Shown: positions 1 through 9,142, numbered from the stretch's first letter. The stretch is 64,000 nucleotides of DNA from Streptomyces eurythermus (GCF_014649115.1 NZ_BMSK01000005.1:347590-411589); one strand, 5' to 3'. The notes: generated from the letters alone by a model not told the origin. Numbers and translations: made by a program.

Positions 1-1
1 C

Positions 2-286
2 GCGCTGATGTCCCACCCGGACGTCGCCGAGGCCGCCGTGGTCGCCGTACCCGACGACAAGTGGGGCGAGCGCCCGCTGGCCACGGTCGTCCTGCGGCCC
101 GGCGCGAGCGCCGACTTCCAGGCCCTGCGCACCTTCCTCGCGGAGGAGGTCCGGATCGCCCGCTGGCAGCTGCCCGAGCGCTGGACCACCGTCGAGTCGG
201 TGCCGAAGACGAGTGTGGGCAAGTTCGACAAGAAGGTGCTGCGCCGGCAGTACGCGGAGGGGGAACTGGAGGTCACCCGCCTGTGA
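2..286 (+). CDS. acyl-CoA synthetase (AMP-binding enzyme), C-terminal fragment
   Basis: The open frame enters from the left edge and stops with TGA at 284-286, so only the last ~94 residues are present. They match the mobile C-terminal subdomain of the acyl-/fatty-acyl-CoA synthetase (ANL) superfamily: 'VVAVPDDKWGERPLA' early on, and 'PKTSVGKFDKKVLR' near the end, which contains the conserved lysine used in adenylation. The enzyme activates a carboxylic acid to acyl-AMP and then acyl-CoA. Substrate cannot be judged because the core domain lies outside the window. The first in-frame ATG (position 8) is internal to the family fold and is not a start. Confidence 0.88.
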   Translation, partial: ALMSHPDVAEAAVVAVPDDKWGERPLATVVLRPGASADFQALRTFLAEEVRIARWQLPERWTTVESVPKTSVGKFDKKVLRRQYAEGELEVTRL

Positions 287-409
287 CGGCGGTACGGGCG
301 CTTTGGCCGTGACGGTCGCGGGTACGTGCCCGACCTCTCCTGTCGCTGAACGAGGCCGGGGCCGGAGCCCACACGTGGTGGGTTCCGGCCCCGGCCGCCG
401 GTGCCGGCG

Positions 410-1621
410 TCAGCGCCGGCCGGTCCGTATCGTCGTCGCCCAGCCCAGCGCCAGCCACACACCCGCCACCGCGCACACCCCGGCCCAGCCCCAGTGCCCG
501 AAGGCGGGGCCCGCGGCGGCCGAGGCGAGCGCGCCGCCGGCGAAGCCCGAGACGACGTAGGCCGTGTTGGCGGTGGCCGGTGCGGTGGTCGTGGTGAGGG
601 CCACGGTCTGGTTGGCCACATGGGAGGCGACCAGGGCCGCGTGGATCGCGATCGCGGCGGCGAACAGCGCCGGCAGCACGTGCCCGCCGAGCCAGAACAG
701 CGGTACGGCGACGGCGGCCAGTACGAACGCGGTGCCGACGACCCGCGCGGCACCGAACCGGTCCACCAGGCCGCCCGCCAGCGGCGCCACCACGCTGGCG
801 GTGAGCCCGAAGAGGCCGAAGAGCCCGGCGGTCGCGGTGGACAGGTCGTACGCCGGCCCGGTCAGCAGCAGGGACAGCGAGGTCCACAGGGCGCTCCAGG
901 CGCCGAACATCCCCGCCTGCCGGACGCAGGACCGCCGCAGCTCGGGGGAGCGGCGCAGCAGCCCCGGCAGCTCGGCCAAGCCGGAGAACAGCCCGCCCTG
1001 CCGGGCCGGCCGGTCGGACGGCAGGGCCAGCGCGGTGGCCAGCCCCAGGGCGAGGGTGAGGACGGCGGATCCGGCGAACACCCAGCGCCAGCCGAGGCCC
1101 TGCCCGGCGAGACCGCCGAGCACCCGGGCCGCGACGATGCCGGTGAACAGCCCGGCGATGACGGCGGCGACGTGCCGGGCCCGCCGGTCGGCGGGGGCGC
1201 GGGCGGCCACCAGCGGGACCAGCAACTGGGGGATGACGGTCGCCGCGGCGGCGACGAAGACGGCGGCGGCCAGGGCCGCGGTGCCCGGTGCCACGGCCGC
1301 GGCGAGCAGCGCCACCGTGGTGGCGACGGAGAGCCAGGCGACGAGCGGCCGACGGTTGACGCGGTCGCCGAGCGGAGCGAAGAAGAGCAGGCCGGCGGCG
1401 TAACCGAGCTGGGCCACCGAGGCGATCCAGGCGACGGCGGACGGGGTGGTGCCGAAGTCGTGGGAGATCAGCGGGAGCAGCGGGGCCGCGAGGTAGATGT
1501 TGGCGGCCGTGACGGCGGTGCATACGGCGATGAGCAGGAGGAAGAGGGTGCCGGAGGCCGGTCGCTCAGCGGCGGGTCCGCGGACGGGCGATGCCTGGTG
1601 GGTGGTGGTGGCTGACGGCAT
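410..1621 (-). CDS. MFS transporter (drug-efflux type, ~12 TM)
   Basis: The 403-residue protein has about 12 hydrophobic helices and the arrangement of a major facilitator superfamily proton-driven exporter. A short polar N-terminus is followed by TM1 'LLLIAVCTAVTAANIYLAAPLL', and the loop 'FFAPLGDRVNRRPLVAW' is the family's loop 2-3 signature (motif A). It ends 'TTIRTGRR'. It starts at ATG 1621 with AAGGAGA upstream. It is divergent from a TetR regulator, with two operator-like palindromes in the 135-bp gap, so it is probably that regulator's target. Substrate is unknown. Confidence 0.85.
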   Translation of the reverse strand: MPSATTTHQASPVRGPAAERPASGTLFLLLIAVCTAVTAANIYLAAPLLPLISHDFGTTPSAVAWIASVAQLGYAAGLLFFAPLGDRVNRRPLVAWLSVATTVALLAAAVAPGTAALAAAVFVAAAATVIPQLLVPLVAARAPADRRARHVAAVIAGLFTGIVAARVLGGLAGQGLGWRWVFAGSAVLTLALGLATALALPSDRPARQGGLFSGLAELPGLLRRSPELRRSCVRQAGMFGAWSALWTSLSLLLTGPAYDLSTATAGLFGLFGLTASVVAPLAGGLVDRFGAARVVGTAFVLAAVAVPLFWLGGHVLPALFAAAIAIHAALVASHVANQTVALTTTTAPATANTAYVVSGFAGGALASAAAGPAFGHWGWAGVCAVAGVWLALGWATTIRTGRR

Positions 1622-1654
1622 GGCGGGGAGCTTCTCCTTAGAGCCGGCTCACAC

Positions 1655-1670
1655 AACTAACTGGTTGGTT
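1655..1670. promoter_or_regulatory. TetR operator-like palindrome 1 (imperfect)
   Basis: AACTAACTGGTTGGTT is an imperfect inverted repeat with one arm mismatch. It lies 34 bp upstream of the MFS start and resembles a perfect palindrome 57 bp downstream. The placement between divergent transporter and TetR genes suggests a repressor-binding site. Confidence 0.55.
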
Positions 1671-1711
1671 GACAGACGTCAACAGCGTGCACCGGCGTCC
1701 TCATTCCCGTC

Positions 1712-1727
1712 AACCAAATAGTTGGTT
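1712..1727. promoter_or_regulatory. TetR operator-like palindrome 2 (perfect)
   Basis: AACCAAATAGTTGGTT has perfect 6-bp arms (AACCAA/TTGGTT) around a 4-bp centre. It sits 30 bp upstream of the TetR start codon, which suits autorepression. It pairs with the related site at 1655-1670. Confidence 0.6.
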
Positions 1728-1756
1728 ACCGACTCGTGGGCGCCTACCCTGTCCCC

Positions 1757-2338
1757 ATGGCAACAGTGAGGGACCCCGAGGCCACCAAGGCCCGGATCTT
1801 CGAGGCGGCGGTCGCCGAGTTCTCCCGGCACGGCATCGCGGGCGCCCGCATCGACCGCATCGCCGCCGCGGCCAAGGCCAACAAGCAGCTGATCTACGCC
1901 TACTTCGGCAACAAGGCGGAGCTGTTCACCCAGGTCCTCGGCCGATGCATGGTGGACCTGGCCGCGGCCGTGCCCGTCGACCCCGACGACATCGACGGCT
2001 GGGTGGACCGCCTCCTCGACTACCACGCCACCCACCCCGAGCTGCTGCGCCTGCTCTTCTGGGAGGGCATCGAGTACGGCACCGCCGAACTGCCCGACGA
2101 GGAGGCCCGCCAGGACCACTACGCCCGCAAGGTCGCCCAGGTCCGGGACGGCCAGGAACGGGGGGTCATCACGGACACCATCCCGGCCGGTGACCTGCTG
2201 ATCCTGCTGATCTCGCTGACGAACTGGATCTCCGCGGTCCCGCAGATGCGGCGCATCCTCGCGGGCACGGGGGACGGCGACCGGGACCGCCTGCGGGCCT
2301 CCGTCAAGGAGGCGGCCCGCAGGCTGGTGGCGCGCTAG
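1757..2338 (+). CDS. TetR/AcrR family transcriptional regulator
   Basis: The 193-residue protein has an N-terminal TetR helix-turn-helix: 'ATKARIFEAAVAEFSRHGIAGARIDRIAAAAKAN' followed by 'LIYAYFGNKAELF'. The C-terminal ligand-binding half is divergent. The start is taken at ATG 1757 (MATVRDPEATK), because residues upstream in the same frame do not fit the family. It is divergent from the MFS exporter, which suggests it represses that gene and itself through the palindromes at 1655 and 1712. The inducer is unknown. Confidence 0.87.
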   Translation: MATVRDPEATKARIFEAAVAEFSRHGIAGARIDRIAAAAKANKQLIYAYFGNKAELFTQVLGRCMVDLAAAVPVDPDDIDGWVDRLLDYHATHPELLRLLFWEGIEYGTAELPDEEARQDHYARKVAQVRDGQERGVITDTIPAGDLLILLISLTNWISAVPQMRRILAGTGDGDRDRLRASVKEAARRLVAR

Positions 2339-2461
2339 TCCGGGGCCGACCGCTTTCGGGCCGGCGCGCGACGTCCGTCCGGCCTTCCGGGCGGGACCGG
2401 CGCGCGGCGTACGGTCGTGGCCGGGCCGGGGCTGTGGGCGGTGCCGTTCGGCCGGCGGACC

Positions 2462-5400
2462 CTAGTTGGTGCCGATCCGGGCCAGCAGGTCGACGATCCT
2501 GCTCTGCACCTCGGTGCTGGTGGACCGCTCGGCGAGGAAGAGCACGGTCTCGCCGGACGCCAGCCGGGGCCGGTCGGCCTGGTCGACGGCGGCGGTGTAG
2601 ACGACCAGCGGGGTGCGGTTGAGCTGCCCGTTGGCACGCAGCCAGTCCACGATCCCGGCCCGCCGGCGGTGCACCTGCATCAGGTCCATCACCACCAGGT
2701 TCGGCCGGAACTGCCCCGCCAGCGTCACCGCGTCGTTGTCGCTCGCGGCCCGCGCCACCTGCATCCCGCGCCGCTCCAGCGTCGTGGTCAGCGCCAGCGC
2801 GATCTCCGGGTGCTCCTCGATGAGCAGCACCCGCGGCGGATGCTGCTCGCTGTCCCGGGGCGCCAGCGCCTTCAGCAGTACGGCGGGATCGGCGCCGTAC
2901 GCCGCCTCGCGCGACGCCTGGCCGAGCCCGGCCGTGACCAGCACCGGCACCTCGGCCGCCACGGCGGCCTGACGCAGCGACTGCAGGGCCGTCCGGGTGA
3001 TGGGCCCGGTCAGCGGGTCCACGAAGAGCGCGGCGGGGAAGGCCGCGATCTGCGCGTCGACCTCCTCGCGCGAGTGCACGATGACCGGCCGGTAACCACG
3101 GTCGCTGAGCGCCTGCTGGGTCGTCACGTCCGGCGCGGGCCACACCAGCAGCCGGCGCGGGTTGTCCAGCGGCTCCGGGGGGAGCTCGTCGTCCAGCGGC
3201 TGCGGGCGCGGGGTGTCCGCCACCTCCACGGCCCCGCCCGGACCGTCCAGCGGCTCCGGTCCCTCGGCGGCGTCGGGTCCCGGCGCGCCGATGGCGTACG
3301 ACCGCCCGGCTCCCTCGGTGCCCGGGGCCGGCCGCCCCGGCATGGGCGGCTGACCGGCCGGCGAGGGCTGCGGCGCCGGGGGCCGGCCGACGGGTGCCGG
3401 GTGACCGGGCATCGGCTCGGACGCCGGGTGCGGCCGGGCCCCCTGCTCCGGCCGGGCCTCCTGGCGGCTGGCCGGGTCCGGGGGCGTGCCCAGCTTGCGG
3501 CGGCGGCCGGAACCGCCGGGCGCGTGCGGCGGCGGGGTCGCCGTCGGCTGCTGCACCTGCGCGGCCTGCCGGGCGAACGGCACGCCCTGCCCGAGCGTCC
3601 GCACGGAGATCGACCGCCCCTGGGTGGAGTCCGGGTCGACCGGTCCGCCACCCGCGGCCTCGGCGGGCAACGGCTGTGCGGCCCGCGGCGGTCGACCACC
3701 AGGGGCGGTGGGGGGAGCGGCAGGCGTGCCGGGGACCGGGGTGCCCTGAGCGGGTGTGGCGGGTGTCGCCGGGACGGGGGGCGTGGGGTCCTGAGCCGGG
3801 AGCGGGGTTCCCGCGCCCGCGGTGTCGCCGGCACCCGGCCACTGCGGCGGGACGCCGGCCGTGGGGCCGCCGACGGGCGGCACCGGCACGGGCTGGGCGC
3901 CCGGCACCTGACCGGGCGCGGTCTCGGCGGGCAACGGCAGCGGGCCCGGGCCCGCCACCGGGGTACCGGCGGGCGGGGTGCCCGGCTGCGCGGCGGCCGG
4001 CGACTGCGGCGCCCGCGCGGGCGTGGGCTGCCCGGCGGCACCCTGGACGGGTGCGCCCGACACGGGTGTGCCCTGGGCGGGCGTGGTCTGGACGGGCATG
4101 CCGTGGGCGGGCGTGCCCTGGGGCGGCGTGGCCGGGGTGGGTGCCGTGGGGGCGGGCGCCGCCGGGGCGGGCGTGGGCTGTCCGGGCGTGCCCTGGGCGG
4201 GTACGGCGGCACCGGACTGGGCGCCGGGAGCCACGGGACCGCCCTGGAGGGGGATGCCCTGCCCGATCGTGCCCTGCGCGGCCGCGCCCTGCGCCGGAAC
4301 GCCGGGCGCGGGGGTGTGCTGGCCGGGAAGCGGCGGTACGGCGGCGGTCCCCTGCGACACCTGGCCGGGTACGGCCCCCGGAGCCACCGCCTGGGCGGCC
4401 TCGGCGGGCTGCGCCACGGCCCGGCGCCGACGGCCGGTCGGCGCGCTGGTCGGGTGCGGCTGCGGCGGGGTGTGGTCCTCGGTCTGGTCGAGCGGTACGG
4501 CGTCGTGCCGCCCGTCGACCCCCGCCGGCCCCTCGACGGACACCGGCATCTGGGCGGGCAGCTGCACCTGACCGGGCAGCGGCGCCTGACCGGGTGCCTG
4601 CGCCTGGCCGGGCAGCGGGCCGGCACCGGGAACGTGCGGCCGGCCGCCCTCGGCGATCCCGGCACCCGGAGCGACGGGCGCACCGGCGACCGGGGCCGTG
4701 GGCACACCGGCGTCCGGGGTCATGGCCGCTCCACCCGGGCTCGGGTCGGCGGGCACACCGGCACCGGGAGCCACCGGTACGGCAGCACTCGCGTCGGCAC
4801 CGGGAGCCGCGGGTACGGCCGTACCCGCGCCCGGGACCGGAGGCGTACCACTCACCGGGGCCGAAGTCTCGTGGGTCCCTTCACCCTCGTCGGCCCCCTG
4901 GGGCTCAGGGGTCTCGGGGGACCGGTCGGCGTCGGCCGGGGGCAGGGCGAACACCGTACGCGGGCCGCTCGCCTCCTGCGCCGCGGCACGTTCCGCCGCG
5001 GCGGCCAGCGCTCGTCGGCGCCGCCCGCCCGGCTGCGCGCCCTCGGCGGCGACGGCCTCGCCTCCGTGGGCGTCACCTGCCTGACCACCCTGGGCCGGAA
5101 CCACCGGACCGCCCTGGACGGGAACGGCCCGCGCGCCCGGCGCCACCGCGTCACCGGCTCCCGTCCCGGCTTGCGCCGCGGGAAGGGCGGGCGGCAGGGC
5201 GGCCTGCGGTGCGGCGTCCACCTCGTGGCGGGCCCGCCGACCCGTACCCGAGGGCACGCCCTGCGGCGGCACGGTGCCGCCCAGGCCCGTACCCGAGGCG
5301 GCGGCCCCCGCGCTCTGCTCGGCCGAGGTCACGACGGCCCCTTCGGCCACGCCGTCGCCCGCGCCCCTGTTCTCACCGGCACCGGCGTCCGTACCGGCGC

Positions 5401-7519
5401 CCACGCCGTCGGCCGGCCGGGCGCGGCGCCGTCCGGTCCCGCCGGACGCGCTCTCCGCGCCCTCGGCCGGAACCACGCCGGTCTCCCCGGCGGGCGCGGA
5501 GGCCCGCCGCCGGCGCCGGCCGGTCGGGGCCGGTGCCCCGATCTCACCGGTGTCACCGGCACCGGCCAGGTCGCTCTCCAGGAAGGCGTCCGTGGAGGAC
5601 CGCCGGGCCCGCCGCCGACCGCCCCCGCCACCCGGCTCGGCCGCGCCGGCATCGTCGCCGGAGACCTCACCGGCGTCCGGCAGCGGTCCGCCGACCACGG
5701 CGTCCGGCAGCGGCGCACCGGCGACGGCGTCCGGCAGCGGACCGCCGGCCACGGCATCGGGCAGCGGACCGCCGGCCACGGCGCCCGCGATGCGCGCGCC
5801 GACGGCGTCCGGGAGCTGCGCGCCGATGGCACCCGGGACCTGCGGCGCGATCGCGCCCGCCCCGCCCCCGAGGGGCACTTCGAGGACATAGGCGCTGCCG
5901 CTCATGCCCGGCACCTCGTGCGTCTGGAGCACGCCCCCGTGGGCGCGCACGATCCCGCGCACGACCGGCTCGTGCACCGGGTCTCCCCCGGCGTACGGCC
6001 CGCGTACCTCGATCCGCGCGACCTCGCCCCGCTGGGCGGCGGCGACCACGACGGTGTTGTCCAGGTAACCGCCCGCCGATACGGGCGTGTTGCCGGTGGC
6101 GTCGACCCCGGCGACGTCCGCGACGAGGTGCGCGAGCGCGACGGCGAGCCGCCGCGGGTCGACCTCGGCCTCGATGGGTGGCGCGTGCACGGCGAACTGC
6201 ACCCGCCCCGGCCCGATCAGCTCCACGGCCCCGTCCACACCGGCGGCGACGACGGCGTCCAGCATCACCTTCGTACGGGTGATGTCCTCGGTGCCCGCGT
6301 CCAGCCGCTGGTAGCCGAGGACGTTGTCGATGAGGGTGGTGATCCGGGAGTAGCCGGCGGACAGGTGGTGCAGGACCTGGTTGGCCTCGGGCCACAGCTG
6401 GCCGGCGTCGTCGGCCGCCAGCGCGGACAGCTCGCGCCGCAGCTCGTCCAGCGGCCCGCGCAGCGACTGCCCGAGCAGGGTCAGCAACTGCTCGTGCCGC
6501 CCGGCGAGGGCCTCGTACCGGTCCTTCTCCCGCTCGCCCAGCGCCGCGTACCGCTCCTCGCCGGCCGCCAGCTCCTCCGCGTGCTTCTCGCGCAGCTCCT
6601 CGAGCTCGGCGACATGCTGCTGGCGCAGCGCGGTCAGGTCGGAGGCGTGCTCCTCGGAGAGCCGCTCGAGCTCCTCGGCGTGCGCCTTCTCCAGCGCGGC
6701 CTTCTCCTCGACCACGGCGTCGTACGGCCGGCGGTCGGTGAAGGTCATCACGGCGCCGACGAGCTGGTCACCGTCGCGTACCGGCGCGGTGGTCAGATCG
6801 ACCGGCACCTTCTGGTCGCCCTTGGACCACAGCACCTGGCCGCGCACCCGGTGCTTGCGGCCGGAGCGCAGGGTGTCGGCGAGCGGCGACTCCTCGTACG
6901 GGAAGGGCGAGCCGTCGGCGCGGGAGTGCAGCACGAGGGCGTGCAGCTCCTTGCCGCCCAGCTCACCGGCCCGGTACCCCAGTATCTGGGCGGCGGCCGG
7001 GTTGACCAGCACGATCCGCCCGTCGGTGTCGGTGCCCACGACACCTTCCGCGGCCGCCCGCAGGATCATCTCGGTCTGCCGCTGCGAGCGGGCCAGCTCC
7101 GCCTCGGTGTCGACGGTCCCGGACAGATCCCGGACCACGATCATCAGCAGCTCGTCACCGGTGTAGCCGTAACCGTCGTACGCCTGCTGCCCGTTCTCCA
7201 GGTTCGCGCTGGTGACCTCGACCGGGAACTCGGTCCCGTCGGTGCGCCGCGCGACCATCCGGGTGGGCTTGGTACGGCCCTGCGGGGCCATGTGGTCGGG
7301 CCGCCGCATCGAGCCGGGGATGAGCCGTGAGTCGAACTGCGGCAGCAGATCGAGCAGCCCACGGCCGACGAGGGCCGTGCCGGGCGTCTCGAAGGCCTCC
7401 AGCGCGATGGTGTTGGCGTTGACGACGGTTCCGTTGGCGTTGACCAGGACCAACGCGTCCGGCAGCGCGTCGAGTATGGCTGCGAGGCGAGCAGCGCCTC
7501 GGGATGGCCTGCTGCTCAC
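2462..7519 (-). CDS. giant PAS / pseudo-histidine-kinase / receiver-like protein
   Basis: This 1685-residue protein reads as PAS domains at about 13-135 and 148-263, a charged coiled coil (268-345), a DHp-like helix pair (345-410) and a degraded GHKL ATPase-like domain (415-575). An ~850-residue Pro/Ala/Gly linker follows, then two receiver-like domains (about 1454-1560 and 1561-1685). The DHp motif reads 'GQSLRGPL', with Gln351 where the phosphoacceptor His should be, and the ATPase N-box asparagines are missing. The last receiver keeps an Asp (about 1612, 'VVMDL') but has EE for DD and lacks the conserved Lys. It is therefore more likely a scaffold or ligand sensor than a kinase. The linker contains 27-bp tandem repeats. 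Confidence 0.8.
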   Translation of the reverse strand: MSSRPSRGAARLAAILDALPDALVLVNANGTVVNANTIALEAFETPGTALVGRGLLDLLPQFDSRLIPGSMRRPDHMAPQGRTKPTRMVARRTDGTEFPVEVTSANLENGQQAYDGYGYTGDELLMIVVRDLSGTVDTEAELARSQRQTEMILRAAAEGVVGTDTDGRIVLVNPAAAQILGYRAGELGGKELHALVLHSRADGSPFPYEESPLADTLRSGRKHRVRGQVLWSKGDQKVPVDLTTAPVRDGDQLVGAVMTFTDRRPYDAVVEEKAALEKAHAEELERLSEEHASDLTALRQQHVAELEELREKHAEELAAGEERYAALGEREKDRYEALAGRHEQLLTLLGQSLRGPLDELRRELSALAADDAGQLWPEANQVLHHLSAGYSRITTLIDNVLGYQRLDAGTEDITRTKVMLDAVVAAGVDGAVELIGPGRVQFAVHAPPIEAEVDPRRLAVALAHLVADVAGVDATGNTPVSAGGYLDNTVVVAAAQRGEVARIEVRGPYAGGDPVHEPVVRGIVRAHGGVLQTHEVPGMSGSAYVLEVPLGGGAGAIAPQVPGAIGAQLPDAVGARIAGAVAGGPLPDAVAGGPLPDAVAGAPLPDAVVGGPLPDAGEVSGDDAGAAEPGGGGGRRRARRSSTDAFLESDLAGAGDTGEIGAPAPTGRRRRRASAPAGETGVVPAEGAESASGGTGRRRARPADGVGAGTDAGAGENRGAGDGVAEGAVVTSAEQSAGAAASGTGLGGTVPPQGVPSGTGRRARHEVDAAPQAALPPALPAAQAGTGAGDAVAPGARAVPVQGGPVVPAQGGQAGDAHGGEAVAAEGAQPGGRRRRALAAAAERAAAQEASGPRTVFALPPADADRSPETPEPQGADEGEGTHETSAPVSGTPPVPGAGTAVPAAPGADASAAVPVAPGAGVPADPSPGGAAMTPDAGVPTAPVAGAPVAPGAGIAEGGRPHVPGAGPLPGQAQAPGQAPLPGQVQLPAQMPVSVEGPAGVDGRHDAVPLDQTEDHTPPQPHPTSAPTGRRRRAVAQPAEAAQAVAPGAVPGQVSQGTAAVPPLPGQHTPAPGVPAQGAAAQGTIGQGIPLQGGPVAPGAQSGAAVPAQGTPGQPTPAPAAPAPTAPTPATPPQGTPAHGMPVQTTPAQGTPVSGAPVQGAAGQPTPARAPQSPAAAQPGTPPAGTPVAGPGPLPLPAETAPGQVPGAQPVPVPPVGGPTAGVPPQWPGAGDTAGAGTPLPAQDPTPPVPATPATPAQGTPVPGTPAAPPTAPGGRPPRAAQPLPAEAAGGGPVDPDSTQGRSISVRTLGQGVPFARQAAQVQQPTATPPPHAPGGSGRRRKLGTPPDPASRQEARPEQGARPHPASEPMPGHPAPVGRPPAPQPSPAGQPPMPGRPAPGTEGAGRSYAIGAPGPDAAEGPEPLDGPGGAVEVADTPRPQPLDDELPPEPLDNPRRLLVWPAPDVTTQQALSDRGYRPVIVHSREEVDAQIAAFPAALFVDPLTGPITRTALQSLRQAAVAAEVPVLVTAGLGQASREAAYGADPAVLLKALAPRDSEQHPPRVLLIEEHPEIALALTTTLERRGMQVARAASDNDAVTLAGQFRPNLVVMDLMQVHRRRAGIVDWLRANGQLNRTPLVVYTAAVDQADRPRLASGETVLFLAERSTSTEVQSRIVDLLARIGTN
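5673..5780. repeat. four 27-bp tandem repeats in the PAS protein linker
   Basis: Four consecutive 27-bp units encode the 9-residue motif GGPLPDAVA with small changes. They lie just before the long low-complexity linker of the PAS protein. Length may vary between strains by slippage. Confidence 0.75.
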
Positions 7520-7923
7520 GAGACGCCTTCCTCCCTGTTACCGCACCTTGCCGACCGCTCGGGCCATCTTGCCAAGGCGCCCGCGACGTGTCACGCGAGG
7601 GAGTCTAAGGGCACGGGTCGTCCTCGCGGCGCCGGATGGCGGCGAGGTCCCACGAGGAAGTGACGGCGAACGCATGACCGATACCCCGGCTCCGCGAGAC
7701 CTTCCCGGCTCCTTTACGGAACCGGCGCCCCCGTCGAACCCGCACGTCACACCCACGTCCGGGGCCGGGCCGGGCCGACCGGACCCGCGATCTCCGGCTC
7801 GGCCCGGAGAGGGCCGCGGGTCCCTGGCTCGGCCTGGACGAGGTCCTTGGTCGGTGGTGCGGCCTGGATGGGGTCCTTGGTCGGTGGGTCGGCGTGGGCG
7901 GGGCCGTTGTTTTGCGGCGGGGA
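7520..7923. other. intergenic region with degenerate ~27-30-bp repeats
   Basis: No convincing gene was seen here. The part from about 7820 onward carries degenerate repeats of the type GGTCCTTGGTCGGTG that continue into the 3' end of the SSI-like gene, so the repeat tract crosses that gene's stop codon. The region also holds the upstream sequence of the PAS gene. Confidence 0.5.
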
Positions 7924-8610
7924 TCAGGCCGACACGCTGGTGTGCGGCTCGATCCGGACGGGGCCGCCGGCCGGTGGTTCGGCCTGGGCGGTCGTGCCGG
8001 CCGGTGGTTCGGTCTGGGCGGGGACTCCGGTCGGTGGTTCGGCCTGGGAGGACCCGCCGGTCGGCGCTTCGGTCCGGGCGGGGCCGCCGATCCGCGGCAG
8101 CAGGGGCACCATGCGGTCCCACCGCGCGATCCGGCACCCGTCCCCGCGGTCGTACGTGGCGTCGACCGGGCGTCCGGCCCAGGTGCCGGTGATCCGGGCG
8201 GTGGCCGGGCCGCCGTGGACCATGGTGCAGACGGTGCCGGGGGCGACCGGCGCGAAGGGGTCCCGCCCCCACCGCGTGTTCTCGTCGAGCACCCGGCAGG
8301 CCCCGACGGTGTCCGGGTGCCGGCCCGCCTCGGGGTGGCAGTACACGTCGTACCTCCCGTCCCGCCCGGCACCGGCGTGCCGGACCACGACGGTGAGGTG
8401 ATCACCCCGGTCCTCGGGCCGGACGGGGGGCGGCATGGCGCCGGACGCGCGGTCCTCGGGCCGCACCGGCGGTGGCATGGCGCCGGCCGCGGCGGCGGGT
8501 ACGGCGGCGAGGGGGAGGAGGCAGGCGGCGACGGCGAGGGACGCCAGGACGCGGTGGCGGCACCGTGCGGTGACCGACGGGGCCGGCGGGACCGGCAGAG
8601 CAGAGACCAT
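7924..8610 (-). CDS. SSI family (subtilisin inhibitor-like) secreted protein
   Basis: The 228-residue protein has a signal peptide (about 1-43: basic start, 'VLASLAVAACLLPLAAVPAAAA'). Two copies of a 14-residue block (GAMPPPVRPEDRAS) follow, then a domain with the four SSI cysteines (91, 105, 128, 159). The segment 'CTMVHGG' aligns with the SSI reactive loop, which suggests Met130 as P1, as in classical SSI. 'ITGTWAGRPVDATY' matches the family's conserved strand. Residues after about 172 are a Pro/Glu/Thr repeat tail (AEPPAG-like), which SSI proteins normally lack. It would act outside the cell as a serine protease inhibitor; the target is unknown. Confidence 0.78.
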   Translation of the reverse strand: MVSALPVPPAPSVTARCRHRVLASLAVAACLLPLAAVPAAAAGAMPPPVRPEDRASGAMPPPVRPEDRGDHLTVVVRHAGAGRDGRYDVYCHPEAGRHPDTVGACRVLDENTRWGRDPFAPVAPGTVCTMVHGGPATARITGTWAGRPVDATYDRGDGCRIARWDRMVPLLPRIGGPARTEAPTGGSSQAEPPTGVPAQTEPPAGTTAQAEPPAGGPVRIEPHTSVSA

Positions 8611-8774
8611 GCCCTGTCAACGCCGGACCGGCCGGGACGTTTCGCCGCGTCGGCGGGAAGCCCTTTGCCCTGCGGCCCGCCTGCCTAGTACCGTGGGGGG
8701 CGATTGGTGACAGGGCACTCGCCTGTGTCATCATCTGCACGCACCATTCGCGCGCTCGCGTGAGCGGTTGTGCT

Positions 8775-8865
8775 GGAGGCGTCGCCTAGTCCGGTCTATG
8801 GCGCCGCACTGCTAATGCGGTTTGGGCCTTAAAGCCCATCGAGGGTTCAAATCCCTCCGCCTCCG
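8775..8865 (+). tRNA. tRNA-Ser (GCT)
   Basis: The acceptor stem GGAGGCG pairs with CGCCTCC and has a G discriminator. The anticodon loop CTGCTAA has GCT at 8811-8813. A long variable arm typical of serine tRNA (TTGGGCCTTAAAGCCCA) and the T-loop GGTTCAAATCC are present. CCA is not encoded. A terminator hairpin follows. Confidence 0.95.
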
Positions 8866-8873
8866 CTCCCACC

Positions 8874-8902
8874 GAAGCCCCGGTCCCCAGGACCGGGGCT
8901 TC
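8874..8902 (+). terminator. terminator after tRNA-Ser(GCT)
   Basis: This is a perfect 12-bp stem (GAAGCCCCGGTC/GACCGGGGCTTC) with a CCCAG loop, 8 bp after the tRNA, followed by a T-containing stretch. Confidence 0.8.
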
Positions 8903-8980
8903 GTCGTTCCCCGGGTCTCCCTCGCCCCAATCCTGGTCTGCGGGCGTTTCCGCAGGTCAGAGGGGGTGTGGGGATCGGAT

Positions 8981-9009
8981 TTCACATGACGGCGGCAGTC
9001 ATGTAATGT
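8981..9009 (+). promoter_or_regulatory. possible promoter of tRNA-Arg(ACG)
   Basis: TTCACA at 8981-8986 and TAATGT at 9004-9009 are separated by 17 bp, 60 bp upstream of the tRNA. The spacer also contains a CATGAC/GTCATG inverted repeat. This is a consensus-style guess only. Confidence 0.4.
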
Positions 9010-9069
9010 TCTTCCTGTCGCCGCGAGCGGGCCGAAAGGACCGGGAGCGAAGGCAAAACAAAAGAACAA

Positions 9070-9142
9070 GCACTCGTAGCTTAACGGATAGAGCATCTGA
9101 CTACGGATCAGAAGGTTGCAGGTTCGAATCCTGCCGAGTGCA
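9070..9142 (+). tRNA. tRNA-Arg (ACG), integration target of element 1
   Basis: The acceptor stem GCACTCG pairs with CGAGTGC and has an A discriminator. The anticodon loop CTACGGA has ACG at 9103-9105. The T-arm is GCAGGTTCGAATCCTGC. The 3' part from 9101 is duplicated at 19880, so this copy is a hybrid: its 5' part is chromosomal and its 3' part was restored by the integrated element. Confidence 0.96.

Noticed and set aside
2417..7330. 1637-aa frame on the plus strand opposite the PAS gene
   Set aside because: It is antisense to a gene with clear PAS domains, is Arg/Gly/Pro-biased, and has no family features; a shadow frame in high-GC DNA.
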